Positions 16,063 through 24,545 are shown, counted from the stretch's first letter. The stretch is 44,818 nucleotides of DNA from Archaeoglobales archaeon (GCA_029984855.1 JARQZL010000031.1:1-44818), one strand, 5' to 3'. The notes: a model not told the origin generated them from the sequence alone. Numbers and translations are program-made.

Positions 16063-17133
16063 TTGAAGAAAAATGTAGATTATATAAAGAGCGTAGGAAT
16101 TCCACGAATAATTGAAGTTTCTGAAACGGCAAGAAAGAAAGTCAAAAGCTCGGTTGAAGCCATAGGCCGTTCATCAGTTTTAATATTAACTGGAGAAAAC
16201 GTATACAATACCGTTGGCAAAAACATAGAGAAAAAACTGAAAGACTTGCTTCTCAAAACGATGCTGGTTTCATCTCCACGAATCGAGGAAGTCAGAAAAA
16301 TAGAGTTCGAAATGGAGCTGGATGAGGTAGATTGTGTAGTAGGTGTTGGAGGGGGCAGGGTTCTGGATGTGGCAAAGGTTGTGGCAACCGAGACGAACGT
16401 ACCGTTCGTAAGCGTACCTTCAACAGCTTCACACGACGGAATAGCATCACCCATAGCAAGCTTTAAAGAGGATAACAGACCGGTTTCGATTTCAACAAAT
16501 CCTCCGGCTGCAGTTCTGGCTGACATAACCGTGATAAGAAACAGCCCCATCCGGCTCATAAGGGGTGGCTATGGTGATTTAATTTCAAACATAACTGCTG
16601 TGAAAGACTGGAAGCTTGGTAAGGAAAAGAAAGATGAAGAGTACAACGAAGTTGCAGCTTCAATGGCCTTAATGCCCGCTCAGCTTTTACTGAGAGAGGC
16701 AGAAACTCTCGATTTGAAAAACCCATCACATCTCGAACTGCTCGTGAAAGGATTGATTTTAAGCGGGGTGACGATCTCGGTTGTTGGCAGCAGCAGGCCC
16801 GTTAGCGGTGCCGAGCATAAATTCAGCCATGCCCTCGACTACCTTGGATACGGTACAGGCTTGCATGGAGAGCAGGTTGGAATAGGGACAATCATAATGG
16901 AGTATCTGCATGAGAAAGCGTATGGAGAGGGTAACTGGGAACTCATAAAGCAGTCCCTCGAAAACATCAGAGCGCCGACAACTGCAAAGGAGATAGGGCT
17001 GGCAAAGGAGCAGGTTATAGAGGCAATCGAATACGCCAAGAGGATAAGAAGAAAGAGGTATACGATTCTTGAGGATCAGAACCCAAGTAAAGAAGAATTC
17101 GAAATCGCAATAGAAAAGACAGAAGTGGCCTGA
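16063..17133 (+). CDS. egsA: sn-Glycerol-1-phosphate dehydrogenase
   Basis: This 356-residue enzyme reduces dihydroxyacetone phosphate to sn-glycerol-1-phosphate, the stereospecific first step of archaeal membrane lipid synthesis. The NAD(P)-binding motif GVGGGRVLDVAK and the STASHDGIASP, SGAEHKFSHAL and LHGEQVGIG segments, which carry the zinc ligands, are all present. Length is normal for EgsA. I chose the TTG at 16063 because GGAGGTG sits five bases before it and no ATG matches. A TATA-like TTTTAAATTC lies about 25 bases upstream. It stands alone, with the transglutaminase operon divergent and the cytochrome operon downstream. Confidence 0.95.
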   Translation: MKKNVDYIKSVGIPRIIEVSETARKKVKSSVEAIGRSSVLILTGENVYNTVGKNIEKKLKDLLLKTMLVSSPRIEEVRKIEFEMELDEVDCVVGVGGGRVLDVAKVVATETNVPFVSVPSTASHDGIASPIASFKEDNRPVSISTNPPAAVLADITVIRNSPIRLIRGGYGDLISNITAVKDWKLGKEKKDEEYNEVAASMALMPAQLLLREAETLDLKNPSHLELLVKGLILSGVTISVVGSSRPVSGAEHKFSHALDYLGYGTGLHGEQVGIGTIIMEYLHEKAYGEGNWELIKQSLENIRAPTTAKEIGLAKEQVIEAIEYAKRIRRKRYTILEDQNPSKEEFEIAIEKTEVA

Positions 17134-17160
17134 TTTATATCATGACCGTACTTTGGCAAA

Positions 17161-17190
17161 GCTTAAGTAATTCTTATAATCTATATAGTT
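17161..17190 (+). promoter_or_regulatory. Promoter of the cytochrome operon
   Basis: Two overlapping TATA-like elements, CTTAAGTAA (about 17162-17170) and CTTATAAT (about 17173-17180), precede ATG 17194. The first lies about 28 bases before the ATG, the usual spacing for an archaeal leaderless transcript. No Shine-Dalgarno sequence is present before the start, which agrees with a leaderless message. Confidence 0.5.
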
Positions 17191-17193
17191 ATA

Positions 17194-17904
17194 ATGAGCA
17201 TTGACTTCCCGAAAGGTCTGTTGATTGTAATAATCCTTTTTGCAGTAGGTATCCTTGTCCTCCCCTCCACAACCTCACTTTTTGCCGGAGAACATATGTG
17301 GTATGATTTAAGCAACGAGAAAAGTGTGCCATGTGTTAAGTGCCATGCAGACGTGTACGACGAGCTCAAACACAGTGCAAACCACTCAATGGTTGATATG
17401 AAAGCAGGAGTTGACGGAGGGGAGTGTCTTGTCTGCCATAGGGCAAATACGAGCATAACGTATGCAAGTGTTAGCGGAGGGTACACCACAGCAGAGCCGG
17501 GCAAAGAGGCACACGCTGCAACGATAGTGAGCTGCGGTTACTGTCACTTTAATTCGACAAACCCGTTCAACGCTCCGGTTGCTGGAGGGTTCGGGCTGTC
17601 AGATTTTGCATCAAACCCCGGAAACGACACGGGAATAAATGCGTCACACTACTCCTTCGTGATAAGGTCAAGAGAATCCGGTCTGCTATACAACGAAAGT
17701 GAGAGCTGTGTTGCATGCCACACCACTGTGAATATTACAATGAACTTCACAGCAGCTGTTGAATCAAAAATCCTCGTGAACGATACCTACACGTCATCGC
17801 AGTCTCACTGGGATGTCAAGAGTATTGATGCCAGTAACTACACAACATATCATATATATGTTGCAAATAAAACAGCAAAAGGAAGTTATGAGGTGATACA
17901 ATGA
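17194..17904 (+). CDS. Tetraheme c-type cytochrome, exported; candidate filament subunit
   Basis: This 236-residue protein has a signal or anchor segment (about residues 8-31, possible cut after FAG) and four CXXCH haem-binding motifs at C47, C78, C114 and C172. Extra His residues (for example H34, H60, H64, H107, H152, H205 and H220) could be second axial ligands. About ten N-x-S/T sequons lie on the exported part, implying heavy N-glycosylation. Four haems, sequon density and an archaeal order with known cytochrome nanowires (Archaeoglobus veneficus) make a filament-forming cytochrome plausible, but this is an inference. The gene overlaps the decaheme gene by 4 bases (ATGA). Likely role: electron transfer outside the cell membrane, perhaps to metal oxides. 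Confidence 0.88.
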   Translation: MSIDFPKGLLIVIILFAVGILVLPSTTSLFAGEHMWYDLSNEKSVPCVKCHADVYDELKHSANHSMVDMKAGVDGGECLVCHRANTSITYASVSGGYTTAEPGKEAHAATIVSCGYCHFNSTNPFNAPVAGGFGLSDFASNPGNDTGINASHYSFVIRSRESGLLYNESESCVACHTTVNITMNFTAAVESKILVNDTYTSSQSHWDVKSIDASNYTTYHIYVANKTAKGSYEVIQ

Positions 17905-19235
17905 AAGCGATCCATATAATTCCTCTTCTGCTTGCAGTTTCTGCCTTACTGCTTCTCACGTCAACAAACGTCGTTACACTCTTTCAGGGATCGCACCAGA
18001 TTATTGAAATAAGTGGCAATGGGAACAACATAAACTGCACCTCCTGCCACCCGCAGATAGCTGATCAGCTAAGACGTTCAGCCATACATTCAAACTTCAA
18101 GTGCGAGGAGTGCCACAGGTTAAGGCAGACTGCTGAAGGTAAAACGATAGTTTATGCGGAGCACAATGCAAGTGGTATTTTTGCAGGAAATCAGAGTCAC
18201 GCTGCCTACACGCCCCGCTGTTTGGATTGTCATGGTGGAAATGGTATATATGTCAACTACACCGGGGAAACACGTAAAGCACCGGTGGCAAAGGCCTTCA
18301 ATGAATCAAATTACGGAAGTGACTATTCTGCCCATAAGCAGTTTGTTTTAGATGCCTTAAACTGCAATCTATCGGTTGGAGAGAACGAGGCATGCATTGC
18401 ATGCCACACGAACTATTCCATCACAATTGATTACAGCTACTTCTGGAATGTAAGCTATACAAAGAGTGGCAGTTCATGGACACTCGCAAACTTCAACTAC
18501 AATGGAACAAGAACGTACTCTGTCTCTTACAGCAGGACTGGAGCAAAGCATGAATTTTTAAATTTGAATGATATAGACTGCACAAAATGCCACAAAAATA
18601 TTTACGACGCTCTGGTGAACGGCACTTCCGATTCCCCCTACAACGACCTCGCTCATGCTCCTGTTGAGATAGATTACTATGACAGTGCAGCAGTTAAGAA
18701 AGATCATGACTGGCCAATCGATAACTACTGGGGGCATACAAGATATCACTACATCCCCTCTACCTACAGAGCGAGCTGGGTTAACACCACTTACTGCATC
18801 AAGTGCCACAATGTTACAAGATATGCAGATGAGAATCCTTCAGATGCCACTACGTACAACCTCAACAGTGTCATCAGCGACACGAACTCTACGAGTGTTC
18901 ATGCGGTGGAGAAAATCAGGTGCACGACATGCCATGGATACGGCAAGGCGAAAGACCCGTACAGTGTAATAAGCAGCAGTGGTTACTGGGGTAATGAAAA
19001 TGGACACAGAGCTTTTATGAACCAGACAGAGAGTAAAGCTCGAACGTTTAGTGGAGACCTCTGTATGGGGTGTCATGAGGCTGCCGGACATAAAGGGTGG
19101 GAAGATGGCTGGTGCAATGGCTGTCACAGCTATCATGGATACTATGACTGCGGTGGTTGTCATTCAGACACATATAGCTACAACATAAGCATAAACATAG
19201 AATCTGAGCCCTCAGGAAATGTGTCACGGTCTTAA
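17901..19235 (+). CDS. Decaheme c-type cytochrome, exported
   Basis: This 444-residue protein has an N-terminal signal anchor (about residues 5-22) and ten CXXCH motifs, in order CTSCH, CEECH, CLDCH, CIACH, CTKCH, CIKCH, CTTCH, CMGCH, CNGCH and CGGCH. The last three crowd into about 45 residues. Many sequons and aromatic residues mark an exposed surface protein. The C-terminus ends at SINIESEPSGNVSRS, which resembles the opening strand of a PEGA-like domain and stops abruptly, so a longer ancestral form may have been truncated. It is co-translated with the tetraheme protein and could pass electrons to it or cap it. Confidence 0.9.
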   Translation: MKAIHIIPLLLAVSALLLLTSTNVVTLFQGSHQIIEISGNGNNINCTSCHPQIADQLRRSAIHSNFKCEECHRLRQTAEGKTIVYAEHNASGIFAGNQSHAAYTPRCLDCHGGNGIYVNYTGETRKAPVAKAFNESNYGSDYSAHKQFVLDALNCNLSVGENEACIACHTNYSITIDYSYFWNVSYTKSGSSWTLANFNYNGTRTYSVSYSRTGAKHEFLNLNDIDCTKCHKNIYDALVNGTSDSPYNDLAHAPVEIDYYDSAAVKKDHDWPIDNYWGHTRYHYIPSTYRASWVNTTYCIKCHNVTRYADENPSDATTYNLNSVISDTNSTSVHAVEKIRCTTCHGYGKAKDPYSVISSSGYWGNENGHRAFMNQTESKARTFSGDLCMGCHEAAGHKGWEDGWCNGCHSYHGYYDCGGCHSDTYSYNISINIESEPSGNVSRS

Positions 19236-19517
19236 TTCACCGCCTGTTTCTTCTTTATCCTGAGTTCTTCTGATGATGCCTTCTGATGCTTTCAGTCCTC
19301 TGAATTCCCGGCTCTTTAATGAATGCAAATGCCCCTTTACAGCATTCCTGATGCGCAGATGCAAGGGAAACACAGAGAAGATGATGGTTGTTGCAAGCAT
19401 CAGTGCAACACGGTAACAGTAGAGGCTGCCCGCATTGCTGCATGCCAGTAAACTTGTATTTTACTTTTTATTTTTGACTTTTCACGGATAAAATAAAAAA
19501 ATAAACAAGATTATATC

Positions 19518-20300
19518 TCAATTTATCTCAATCAAACTGCCAGCCCCGATGAGCTTGAACCTGTCACCGAGCTTCGATGAGAGAATTGCCTCACCCTTAA
19601 ACCCTGTGCAGTGGCACGGGGCAAGGAGTTCAACCTTCTTTGCAAGCCATTCTGCAATTTCAACGACATCTCTGTCCTTGAGAGATACAAGATGCGTTCC
19701 TCCTATCACAAATCGCACCTCATCACCGCAAACCTCCTCTGCATATTCAACCGTGTTTCTTACGCCCGCATGACAGCAGCCGAGCACAAGTGCAATACCT
19801 CTATCTGTTTTCACGGCAAGGGACTGATCATCTGTTACCTTATCATCCACAAGTTTTCCATCCCTCAATACTCTACCAACTCCAACATCAATGTGATTCC
19901 GGGGGATCTCTCCAAGGGCATAGATGTGCTTTGCAACTTCAACCGGCTCACGATGTTCCACAATCCTTGCACAGCTCTCGATCTCCTCTCTGCAATAGGG
20001 TATGCCTATATAAACACCTCTATGATACCTCGGAAGCCACGCATCGGGGTGCATGTAGATGGCTGGATTTGTTCTGAGGAATCCCGGCAAACCTCCCGTG
20101 TGGTCGTAGTGTCCGTGACTCAAAACAATAGTATCGAACTCAATAAGACCGAGCAATAAGGCGTTGTTGTACGCAGCAATCTTCTGGCCAGCATCAAAGA
20201 GTACATTGTCCACAGCAGCAGAAAATCCCCATTCTGCAAGCAGCCCCTTAGGGCGCAGGTTGACAATTTTGTTATCTGCCAGTATGCGTATCTGCACCAT
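19518..20300 (-). CDS. Metallo-beta-lactamase-fold hydrolase (MJ0301-like)
   Basis: This 260-residue protein has the MBL-fold metal motif SHGHYDHTGGLPG (HxHxDH), then GCCHAG and GGTHLVSL and the C-terminal APCHCTG, which together supply the metal ligands. The overall pattern matches COG1237, whose archaeal members include the dihydropterin aminobenzene-phosphate synthase of methanopterin synthesis. That function would suit Archaeoglobales, which use tetrahydromethanopterin, but the family is mixed and I cannot separate subtypes by eye. It is monocistronic and divergent from the GNAT gene, with TATA-like TTTATATATAC between them. Confidence 0.8.
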   Translation of the reverse strand: MVQIRILADNKIVNLRPKGLLAEWGFSAAVDNVLFDAGQKIAAYNNALLLGLIEFDTIVLSHGHYDHTGGLPGFLRTNPAIYMHPDAWLPRYHRGVYIGIPYCREEIESCARIVEHREPVEVAKHIYALGEIPRNHIDVGVGRVLRDGKLVDDKVTDDQSLAVKTDRGIALVLGCCHAGVRNTVEYAEEVCGDEVRFVIGGTHLVSLKDRDVVEIAEWLAKKVELLAPCHCTGFKGEAILSSKLGDRFKLIGAGSLIEIN

Positions 20301-20427
20301 GCCTGTGGTTATCCATGCCTGTATTTATCGTTTTATTGTGCTATCCTGTCACGTGCCATCAGAAGTCGAATAAGATTTATATATACTCAAAATTAAATAT
20401 GAATGTAAATTACGTTTAGCGTGGCTG

Positions 20428-20910
20428 ATGCGTATGCTCAGTTTTCAGCTCGTATTCAGAGACAGAAAAGGAGATGTTTTGACCCTGAGGCTTCACAGAC
20501 CTGAAGACCGAGCCAGACTTGTTGAAATGTATGAGAATTATAATCCCGAAGACAGAAGTTTCGGCTTACCGCCTTCATCAAAAAACGCAATTCAGGCATG
20601 GCTCGACTACCTTGAGAAAGAAGGATATTCGATTGTTGCCGAACATAATGGCAGAATCGTCGGTCATCTTGCCCTTGTCCCCTTCAATGAAGACCTTGAG
20701 CTGTGCATGTTCATATCCCGGAACTACCAGAACAGGGGGATAGGTCGGCATATGGTCAGTTTTGCCATAGAATTTGCCAGAACCTTAGGTTATAGAGGGC
20801 TGGTACTCACCACAGAAAAACACAATAAGAGGGCTTTACACGTCTTTCACAGGGCCGGTTTTGAAGTCTGTGGAGAAGAGGGTGGCGTTCAGATGCGTCT
20901 CTCTTTATAA
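20428..20910 (+). CDS. GNAT-family N-acetyltransferase
   Basis: This 160-residue protein has a full GNAT core. The acetyl-CoA binding loop is visible as RNYQNRGIGRHM (Q/R-x-x-G-x-G), preceded by strand and beta-bulge region GRIVGHLALVP and followed by the terminal ALHVFHRAGFEV. It would transfer an acetyl group to an amine; the substrate (ribosomal protein N-terminus, amino acid or polyamine) cannot be told. ATG at 20428 or 20434 is possible. A TATA element TTTATATATACTC lies about 50-60 bases upstream. It converges on the ThiI-like gene. Confidence 0.85.
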   Translation: MRMLSFQLVFRDRKGDVLTLRLHRPEDRARLVEMYENYNPEDRSFGLPPSSKNAIQAWLDYLEKEGYSIVAEHNGRIVGHLALVPFNEDLELCMFISRNYQNRGIGRHMVSFAIEFARTLGYRGLVLTTEKHNKRALHVFHRAGFEVCGEEGGVQMRLSL

Positions 20911-20921
20911 TACTAATATCA

Positions 20922-21500
20922 TTATATTTTTATTTCCTCGACAAAATCCGACAGCCATGATAAGTCAATAGCCTTTATCTCCGAAATCTCTACCCTTGTA
21001 GCAGGGTATTCCGGTACTGCCCTGCATTCGCCCCCTTTTTCAATAGAAATTTCGTACGTTCCAATTTCCTTCGCAATTTCGACAATCTCTTCTTTATCGA
21101 ATCCTATGAGAGGTCTGAGCACCGGTATATTAACTGCAAGATCCTCAGCTCTTAAGTTCAGAACCGTTTGACTCGCCACCTGACCGAGACAGTCCCCTGT
21201 AAGTAAAAACTCACACTTAAGATTTTCTGCAAGCTTTTCGGCTACGCTCAGCATGCCTCGCTTGCAATAAATACATGTGTATCTGTTTTTTGGTATCCTT
21301 TCTATCAGCATGGAATGGGGCAGAACGAACATCCTTTCTGCTCCACCATAACCCTTCAGTTTCCTTGCGATTCTTTCGGCCTTATCACGGCTTCCAATCG
21401 AGAAGTGAAGGTACTCCACACCAATCCCTCTTCTGAGCATCAGGTAACATGCAACTGCGGAGTCGATGCCTCCCGAGAGCAGAGCTACGAGCTTAATCAC
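20922..21500 (-). CDS. ThiI-like PP-loop ATPase lacking the THUMP domain
   Basis: This 192-residue protein starts directly with the PP-loop, LSGGIDSAVA, the ATP-pyrophosphatase signature. The rest matches the catalytic domain of ThiI, with GDCLGQVASQT and the RPLIGFDKEEIV and GTYEIS segments conserved. Full ThiI proteins (about 390-490 residues) carry N-terminal NFLD and THUMP tRNA-binding domains; both are absent here, as is the rhodanese domain. A CIYCKRG knuckle is present and may bind metal. It is probably a tRNA-thiolation or sulfur-transfer enzyme that borrows its tRNA-binding part from another protein. It is followed closely by the transporter gene on the same strand. Confidence 0.8.
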   Translation of the reverse strand: MIKLVALLSGGIDSAVACYLMLRRGIGVEYLHFSIGSRDKAERIARKLKGYGGAERMFVLPHSMLIERIPKNRYTCIYCKRGMLSVAEKLAENLKCEFLLTGDCLGQVASQTVLNLRAEDLAVNIPVLRPLIGFDKEEIVEIAKEIGTYEISIEKGGECRAVPEYPATRVEISEIKAIDLSWLSDFVEEIKI

Positions 21501-21503
21501 GTA

Positions 21504-22727
21504 TCATATCACCCCCAGAATTCTGAGAGAGATGATGTAACATGCAGTCCCAAGAATATCCATAAACGAAGTGATTAGGGGGATTCCGATATTATCGGGA
21601 TCAAGTCCTTTCTTAAACGACAGAATTGAGAAGTAGTATGACATCGCATCGATGAGCAGCATGAGCAGTTGCCCCGCTACAAGAGTGACAAAAATCATTT
21701 CTCCAAGAGAGACCGTGGGGAGTGAAAGAGTCATGTTAACGGTATAACCAAAAACGCCAACAAGAAGGAAAATGGGGAAAGATACTGCATGCATCGCCCC
21801 GAAGTTAAGAACGACATCCTTCTGAGGTTTTATTCTGGGCTCAAGCAAACCGAGATGAAGCATTGAGGAGAAACGGGCTGCAAGAATTCCCCCCATAGCT
21901 CCCCCATCCTCGAGGAAGGCAGGAACGACTGTGAGCAGACCAGCAATTACCAGAAACTTTTCTAACTCTCCTCCCAGTATTGTGCCCGCACCGAACTCGA
22001 GAATTGTACAGAAAGCAAGCACTGGAGAGCTTTCTACCAATATTCTGTATCCAATCTCCGAACGGCTTGCGAAGTAGAGGAGCGGCATCGATACAATAAT
22101 GAGAATCAACCCCGCAATTTTCAGCATAATTCCAAACGAGAGTACAATATCTGCCGATGCGAATACAAATGGTAGAGTTATGATGTCTCCAAAGAGAGTA
22201 ATTAAAGGAGCAGTCAGGTTATCGGGATTCCATCCCCACCGGTAGCTACCAATCGCCAGGAGGACGGTTGCCGGAATCATAAAGAGAGCTGAAAAAAAAG
22301 CGGCAATTGAAGAAATCAGAATCAGATCGATACTCATTTCCTGCAGGTTCAGATCAAGTCCCATGAGGTAGGCAATACCAGCCGCAAGAGCGCCATTTAC
22401 AATGCTGAAAAAGATCAGAAGGAACGTGGATGAGGAGATGTTTCTGAGCAGTAAAGTGTTTGCTCTGAGCTTCGGAGTCATTCTTCCGGTGTGGAGATAT
22501 GAGCCGAGTCTTGAGCCGAGAGAGGCGCATATGTTACCCCTCAGGCCTATGCTTGGGGGTATGAGCAGAATCAGGGCAGGGATTATGTTGAATTCGCCAG
22601 ATGAAGCACCCATTACTATTCCGGTAATCAGATCGCCCAGAGTACAGAGAATGAGAGCAACAAAGCTCTCCTTCACATCCCTGAAGTTCATTCGAACAGA
22701 ATCAATCGATAGAGACACCTCCTTCAA
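21504..22727 (-). CDS. MgtE/SLC41-type divalent cation transporter
   Basis: This 407-residue protein is a polytopic membrane protein of about ten helices and consists of two related halves. Each half carries the MgtE transmembrane signature: GLRGNICASLGSRLG and NPDNLTAPLITLFGDIITLP in the first, DPDNIGIPLITSFMDILG in the second. It lacks the N and CBS sensor domains of bacterial MgtE, so it is SLC41-like and may transport Mg2+. It starts four bases before the ThiI-like gene ends in operon order. The start is uncertain: TTG 22727 lies with GGAGGTG inside the reading frame, and ATG 22691 is an alternative. Confidence 0.85.
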   Translation of the reverse strand: MKEVSLSIDSVRMNFRDVKESFVALILCTLGDLITGIVMGASSGEFNIIPALILLIPPSIGLRGNICASLGSRLGSYLHTGRMTPKLRANTLLLRNISSSTFLLIFFSIVNGALAAGIAYLMGLDLNLQEMSIDLILISSIAAFFSALFMIPATVLLAIGSYRWGWNPDNLTAPLITLFGDIITLPFVFASADIVLSFGIMLKIAGLILIIVSMPLLYFASRSEIGYRILVESSPVLAFCTILEFGAGTILGGELEKFLVIAGLLTVVPAFLEDGGAMGGILAARFSSMLHLGLLEPRIKPQKDVVLNFGAMHAVSFPIFLLVGVFGYTVNMTLSLPTVSLGEMIFVTLVAGQLLMLLIDAMSYYFSILSFKKGLDPDNIGIPLITSFMDILGTACYIISLRILGVI

Positions 22728-22759
22728 AACTTTAAATAAATCCTGTATATATTTCTTGC

Positions 22760-22876
22760 CTATTTCAGCAGCCGTTTTTCGATTTCAAGAGCTTTTTTAA
22801 GAGTAGTTAAGAAAAGAAGGGCTATCAGGAGCATAACCACCATCGTAGCTGCAAACACCGCTGTAAAATCGTCCAT
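22760..22876 (-). CDS. CcmD-like single-span small membrane protein
   Basis: This 38-residue protein consists of a short acidic start, one transmembrane helix (about residues 6-22) and a basic tail (LKKALEIEKRLLK). Its ATG 22876 overlaps the TGA of ccmC (TGATG), and GGAGGTGG lies within the end of ccmC as ribosome site, so it is clearly translated after CcmC. In bacteria, CcmD has this size and topology and lies in the ccm operon, where it helps release haem-loaded CcmE. The match is by size, topology and position, not sequence. It was too short for ordinary gene finding. Confidence 0.6.
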   Translation of the reverse strand: MDDFTAVFAATMVVMLLIALLFLTTLKKALEIEKRLLK

Positions 22877-23517
22877 CACACCACCTCCATTTCAATTTTT
22901 GATAGCTTCGTATCCAGAAGAACGTAGGCAACATAAAGGAGCAGAAATGCTGTAATCATTGTTCCAAGAGTTGTGCCTATATTCAGACCTATCTTCAGTC
23001 CCTGAGTGGATGGATGGAGCGAAAAGTAAAGCTTTGTAGAAAGGTAGCTGAGCGGAACCGTGGCATAGCAGAAGATTGCAAGAATTGATGAAACCTTCGC
23101 TCTCTCCTCGACATCCTCAACTGAGGAGCGGAGGGCAAAATAGGCGGCATATGCAAACCACAGAATTAATACAGTTGTCTCTCTTGGATCCCAGTTCCAG
23201 TATGCTCCCCATGCAACCTTTGCCCAGATCGAGCCACTGACGAGAGCAGCAGTGATCATAACGAATCCTGCCTTTGCAGAAGAAGCGGAAAGGATGTCCC
23301 AGCCAAACTTTCTCGTCCTGAGATACTGTATGGAGGCAAGAAGTGTCACGGTAAAGGCCGTAAAGGATGTGATCGCAGAGGGAAGGTGGAAAAATATTAT
23401 GCGGTAGTTGTTCCTCAGGATTGGTTCAGGTGATGATGGAAGTTTCACTAAGGCAAGGTAAGCTCCGACGGTGAATAAGGCCACAGAGATTGCCATCAGA
23501 GTTGTTTCTTTTTTCAT
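22876..23517 (-). CDS. ccmC: CcmC-like haem handling protein for cytochrome c maturation
   Basis: This 213-residue membrane protein has six hydrophobic helices. The WWD-type haem motif is visible at about residues 103-114 (WGAYWNWDPRET), flanked by conserved His residues H44 and H168, as required in CcmC for holding haem during transfer to CcmE. It would act at the outer face of the membrane. It is slightly shorter than bacterial CcmC (about 240). CcmE, CcmF and CcmH are not in this window, but this gene is close to the multiheme cytochrome operon whose products need haem attachment. It is operonic with the CcmD-like gene. Confidence 0.88.
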   Translation of the reverse strand: MKKETTLMAISVALFTVGAYLALVKLPSSPEPILRNNYRIIFFHLPSAITSFTAFTVTLLASIQYLRTRKFGWDILSASSAKAGFVMITAALVSGSIWAKVAWGAYWNWDPRETTVLILWFAYAAYFALRSSVEDVEERAKVSSILAIFCYATVPLSYLSTKLYFSLHPSTQGLKIGLNIGTTLGTMITAFLLLYVAYVLLDTKLSKIEMEVV

Positions 23518-23627
23518 GCTTCTCCGTTTAGCTGCTGGTATTTAGTATTTTTCATGCGATTATACTATATGTACACCGAAAAGTATATAAATGATGATAA
23601 TAATGATATAATGATGAGGTGATGATT

Positions 23628-23867
23628 GTGGAGAGACTGGTTATAGTCCAGACGAAGCTTCCTGAAGATGTGCTTGCTGAGTTGAAGAAGAAAACCGGAG
23701 AAAAAACAACAAAGGAGGCTCTTGCAAAGGCTGTCGACCACTTTCTCGAGTGCTCTCATGTCAAAATCGCACCAAAGGCTGCAAAGGCAAGAAGAAGGAG
23801 TGGTAGAATTCCAGTGTACCTGGACAACATCTTCAAGCAGTACAGAATAAGTGTCAGCAACGAGTAG
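23628..23867 (+). CDS. DUF5371-like small protein
   Basis: This is a 79-residue protein. The stretch IVQTKLPEDVLAELKKKTG followed by TTKEALAKAVDHFLEC is the signature I associate with DUF5371, a family found in Archaeoglobi and methanogens. It looks ribbon-helix-helix-like, with a beta strand then two helices and a basic C-terminal tail (RRRSGRIP). I chose GTG 23628 because AGGTGA lies a few bases before it; earlier starts at 23619 and 23622 lie on top of this site. The function is unknown; DNA binding is possible. A TATA-rich stretch (about 23572-23590) precedes it. Confidence 0.65.
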   Translation: MERLVIVQTKLPEDVLAELKKKTGEKTTKEALAKAVDHFLECSHVKIAPKAAKARRRSGRIPVYLDNIFKQYRISVSNE

Positions 23868-23918
23868 GGTCTAATGTTTAATGGAAAGAAAAATATACCC
23901 CTATCCCAGCCATAAACT

Positions 23919-24545
23919 ATGTCTACAGATGTCCTGTTAATTGCTGATCCGGGATTTGAGGGGGCATCTCTCCTCTTCAATCTTGCCTCACGCTACTCTA
24001 CAAACATAGTCTGGATCGCTGCCGAGCCTCCACTAATTATCGAGTCAATAGTCTCTTCATATGAGTCCGGAGCAAAACTTAACGTTGTAACGCCGAAGCA
24101 ATGGAGAGAATACGGATTCGTCAACATAATGAACCTGAATGAGGTGAGCATTGCAATATCCAAGGCCGGAGAGGAACTCAGAAACTTCGCTCTTATAATC
24201 ACACTTATTCCTGAGCTGCTGCTCATCCACGGCCTCGAGAAGACCTATCTATTTATCTTGAATACAATGTGGAAGATACACAATCAGGGTGGAACCACAT
24301 TTGCCCTGCTGACGAGGGGGGCACAGAGCCCTAAGGATGAAATAATGCTGTCCAGACCCTTTTCATGTGTTTTGAGGCTTAATAAAAACCTCGGCAACTC
24401 GGGATGGAACAGAAAGCTCGTTGTGGAGACCCCCATAAGCAACCTCGATCAGGAGATCTATGAAGTTCGGACAAAAGGGTTCAGGGTTGAAATTCCAGAG
24501 GAAGTAAAAGAAATGGTGATACAAACGCTGAAGACCAGAAACTAA
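23919..24545 (+). CDS. Hypothetical protein, RecA/KaiC-like with degenerate P-loop
   Basis: This 208-residue protein begins with a strand-loop-helix, LLIADPGFEGASLLF, in the place where RecA/KaiC folds have a Walker A, but lacks the GxxxxGK[ST] core, so it probably does not hydrolyse ATP. A second strand (NFALIITLIPELLLIHG) could be the Walker B-equivalent strand. The alternation of strands and helices suits a RecA-like alpha/beta fold. There is no membrane segment. It overlaps the convergent nip7-like gene by 4 bases. No named family can be assigned safely. Confidence 0.5.
   Translation: MSTDVLLIADPGFEGASLLFNLASRYSTNIVWIAAEPPLIIESIVSSYESGAKLNVVTPKQWREYGFVNIMNLNEVSIAISKAGEELRNFALIITLIPELLLIHGLEKTYLFILNTMWKIHNQGGTTFALLTRGAQSPKDEIMLSRPFSCVLRLNKNLGNSGWNRKLVVETPISNLDQEIYEVRTKGFRVEIPEEVKEMVIQTLKTRN

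Noticed and set aside
19260-19310. Possible C/D box RNA (TGATGA and CTGA)
   Set aside because: The boxes are too close together and the C box lacks the usual leading purine; no flanking stem was seen.
19224-19400. 58-codon minus-strand frame in the 282-base gap after the cytochromes, with one hydrophobic helix
   Set aside because: No ribosome site, overlap with the end of the decaheme gene and no recognised family; it may be chance coding or a decayed gene.
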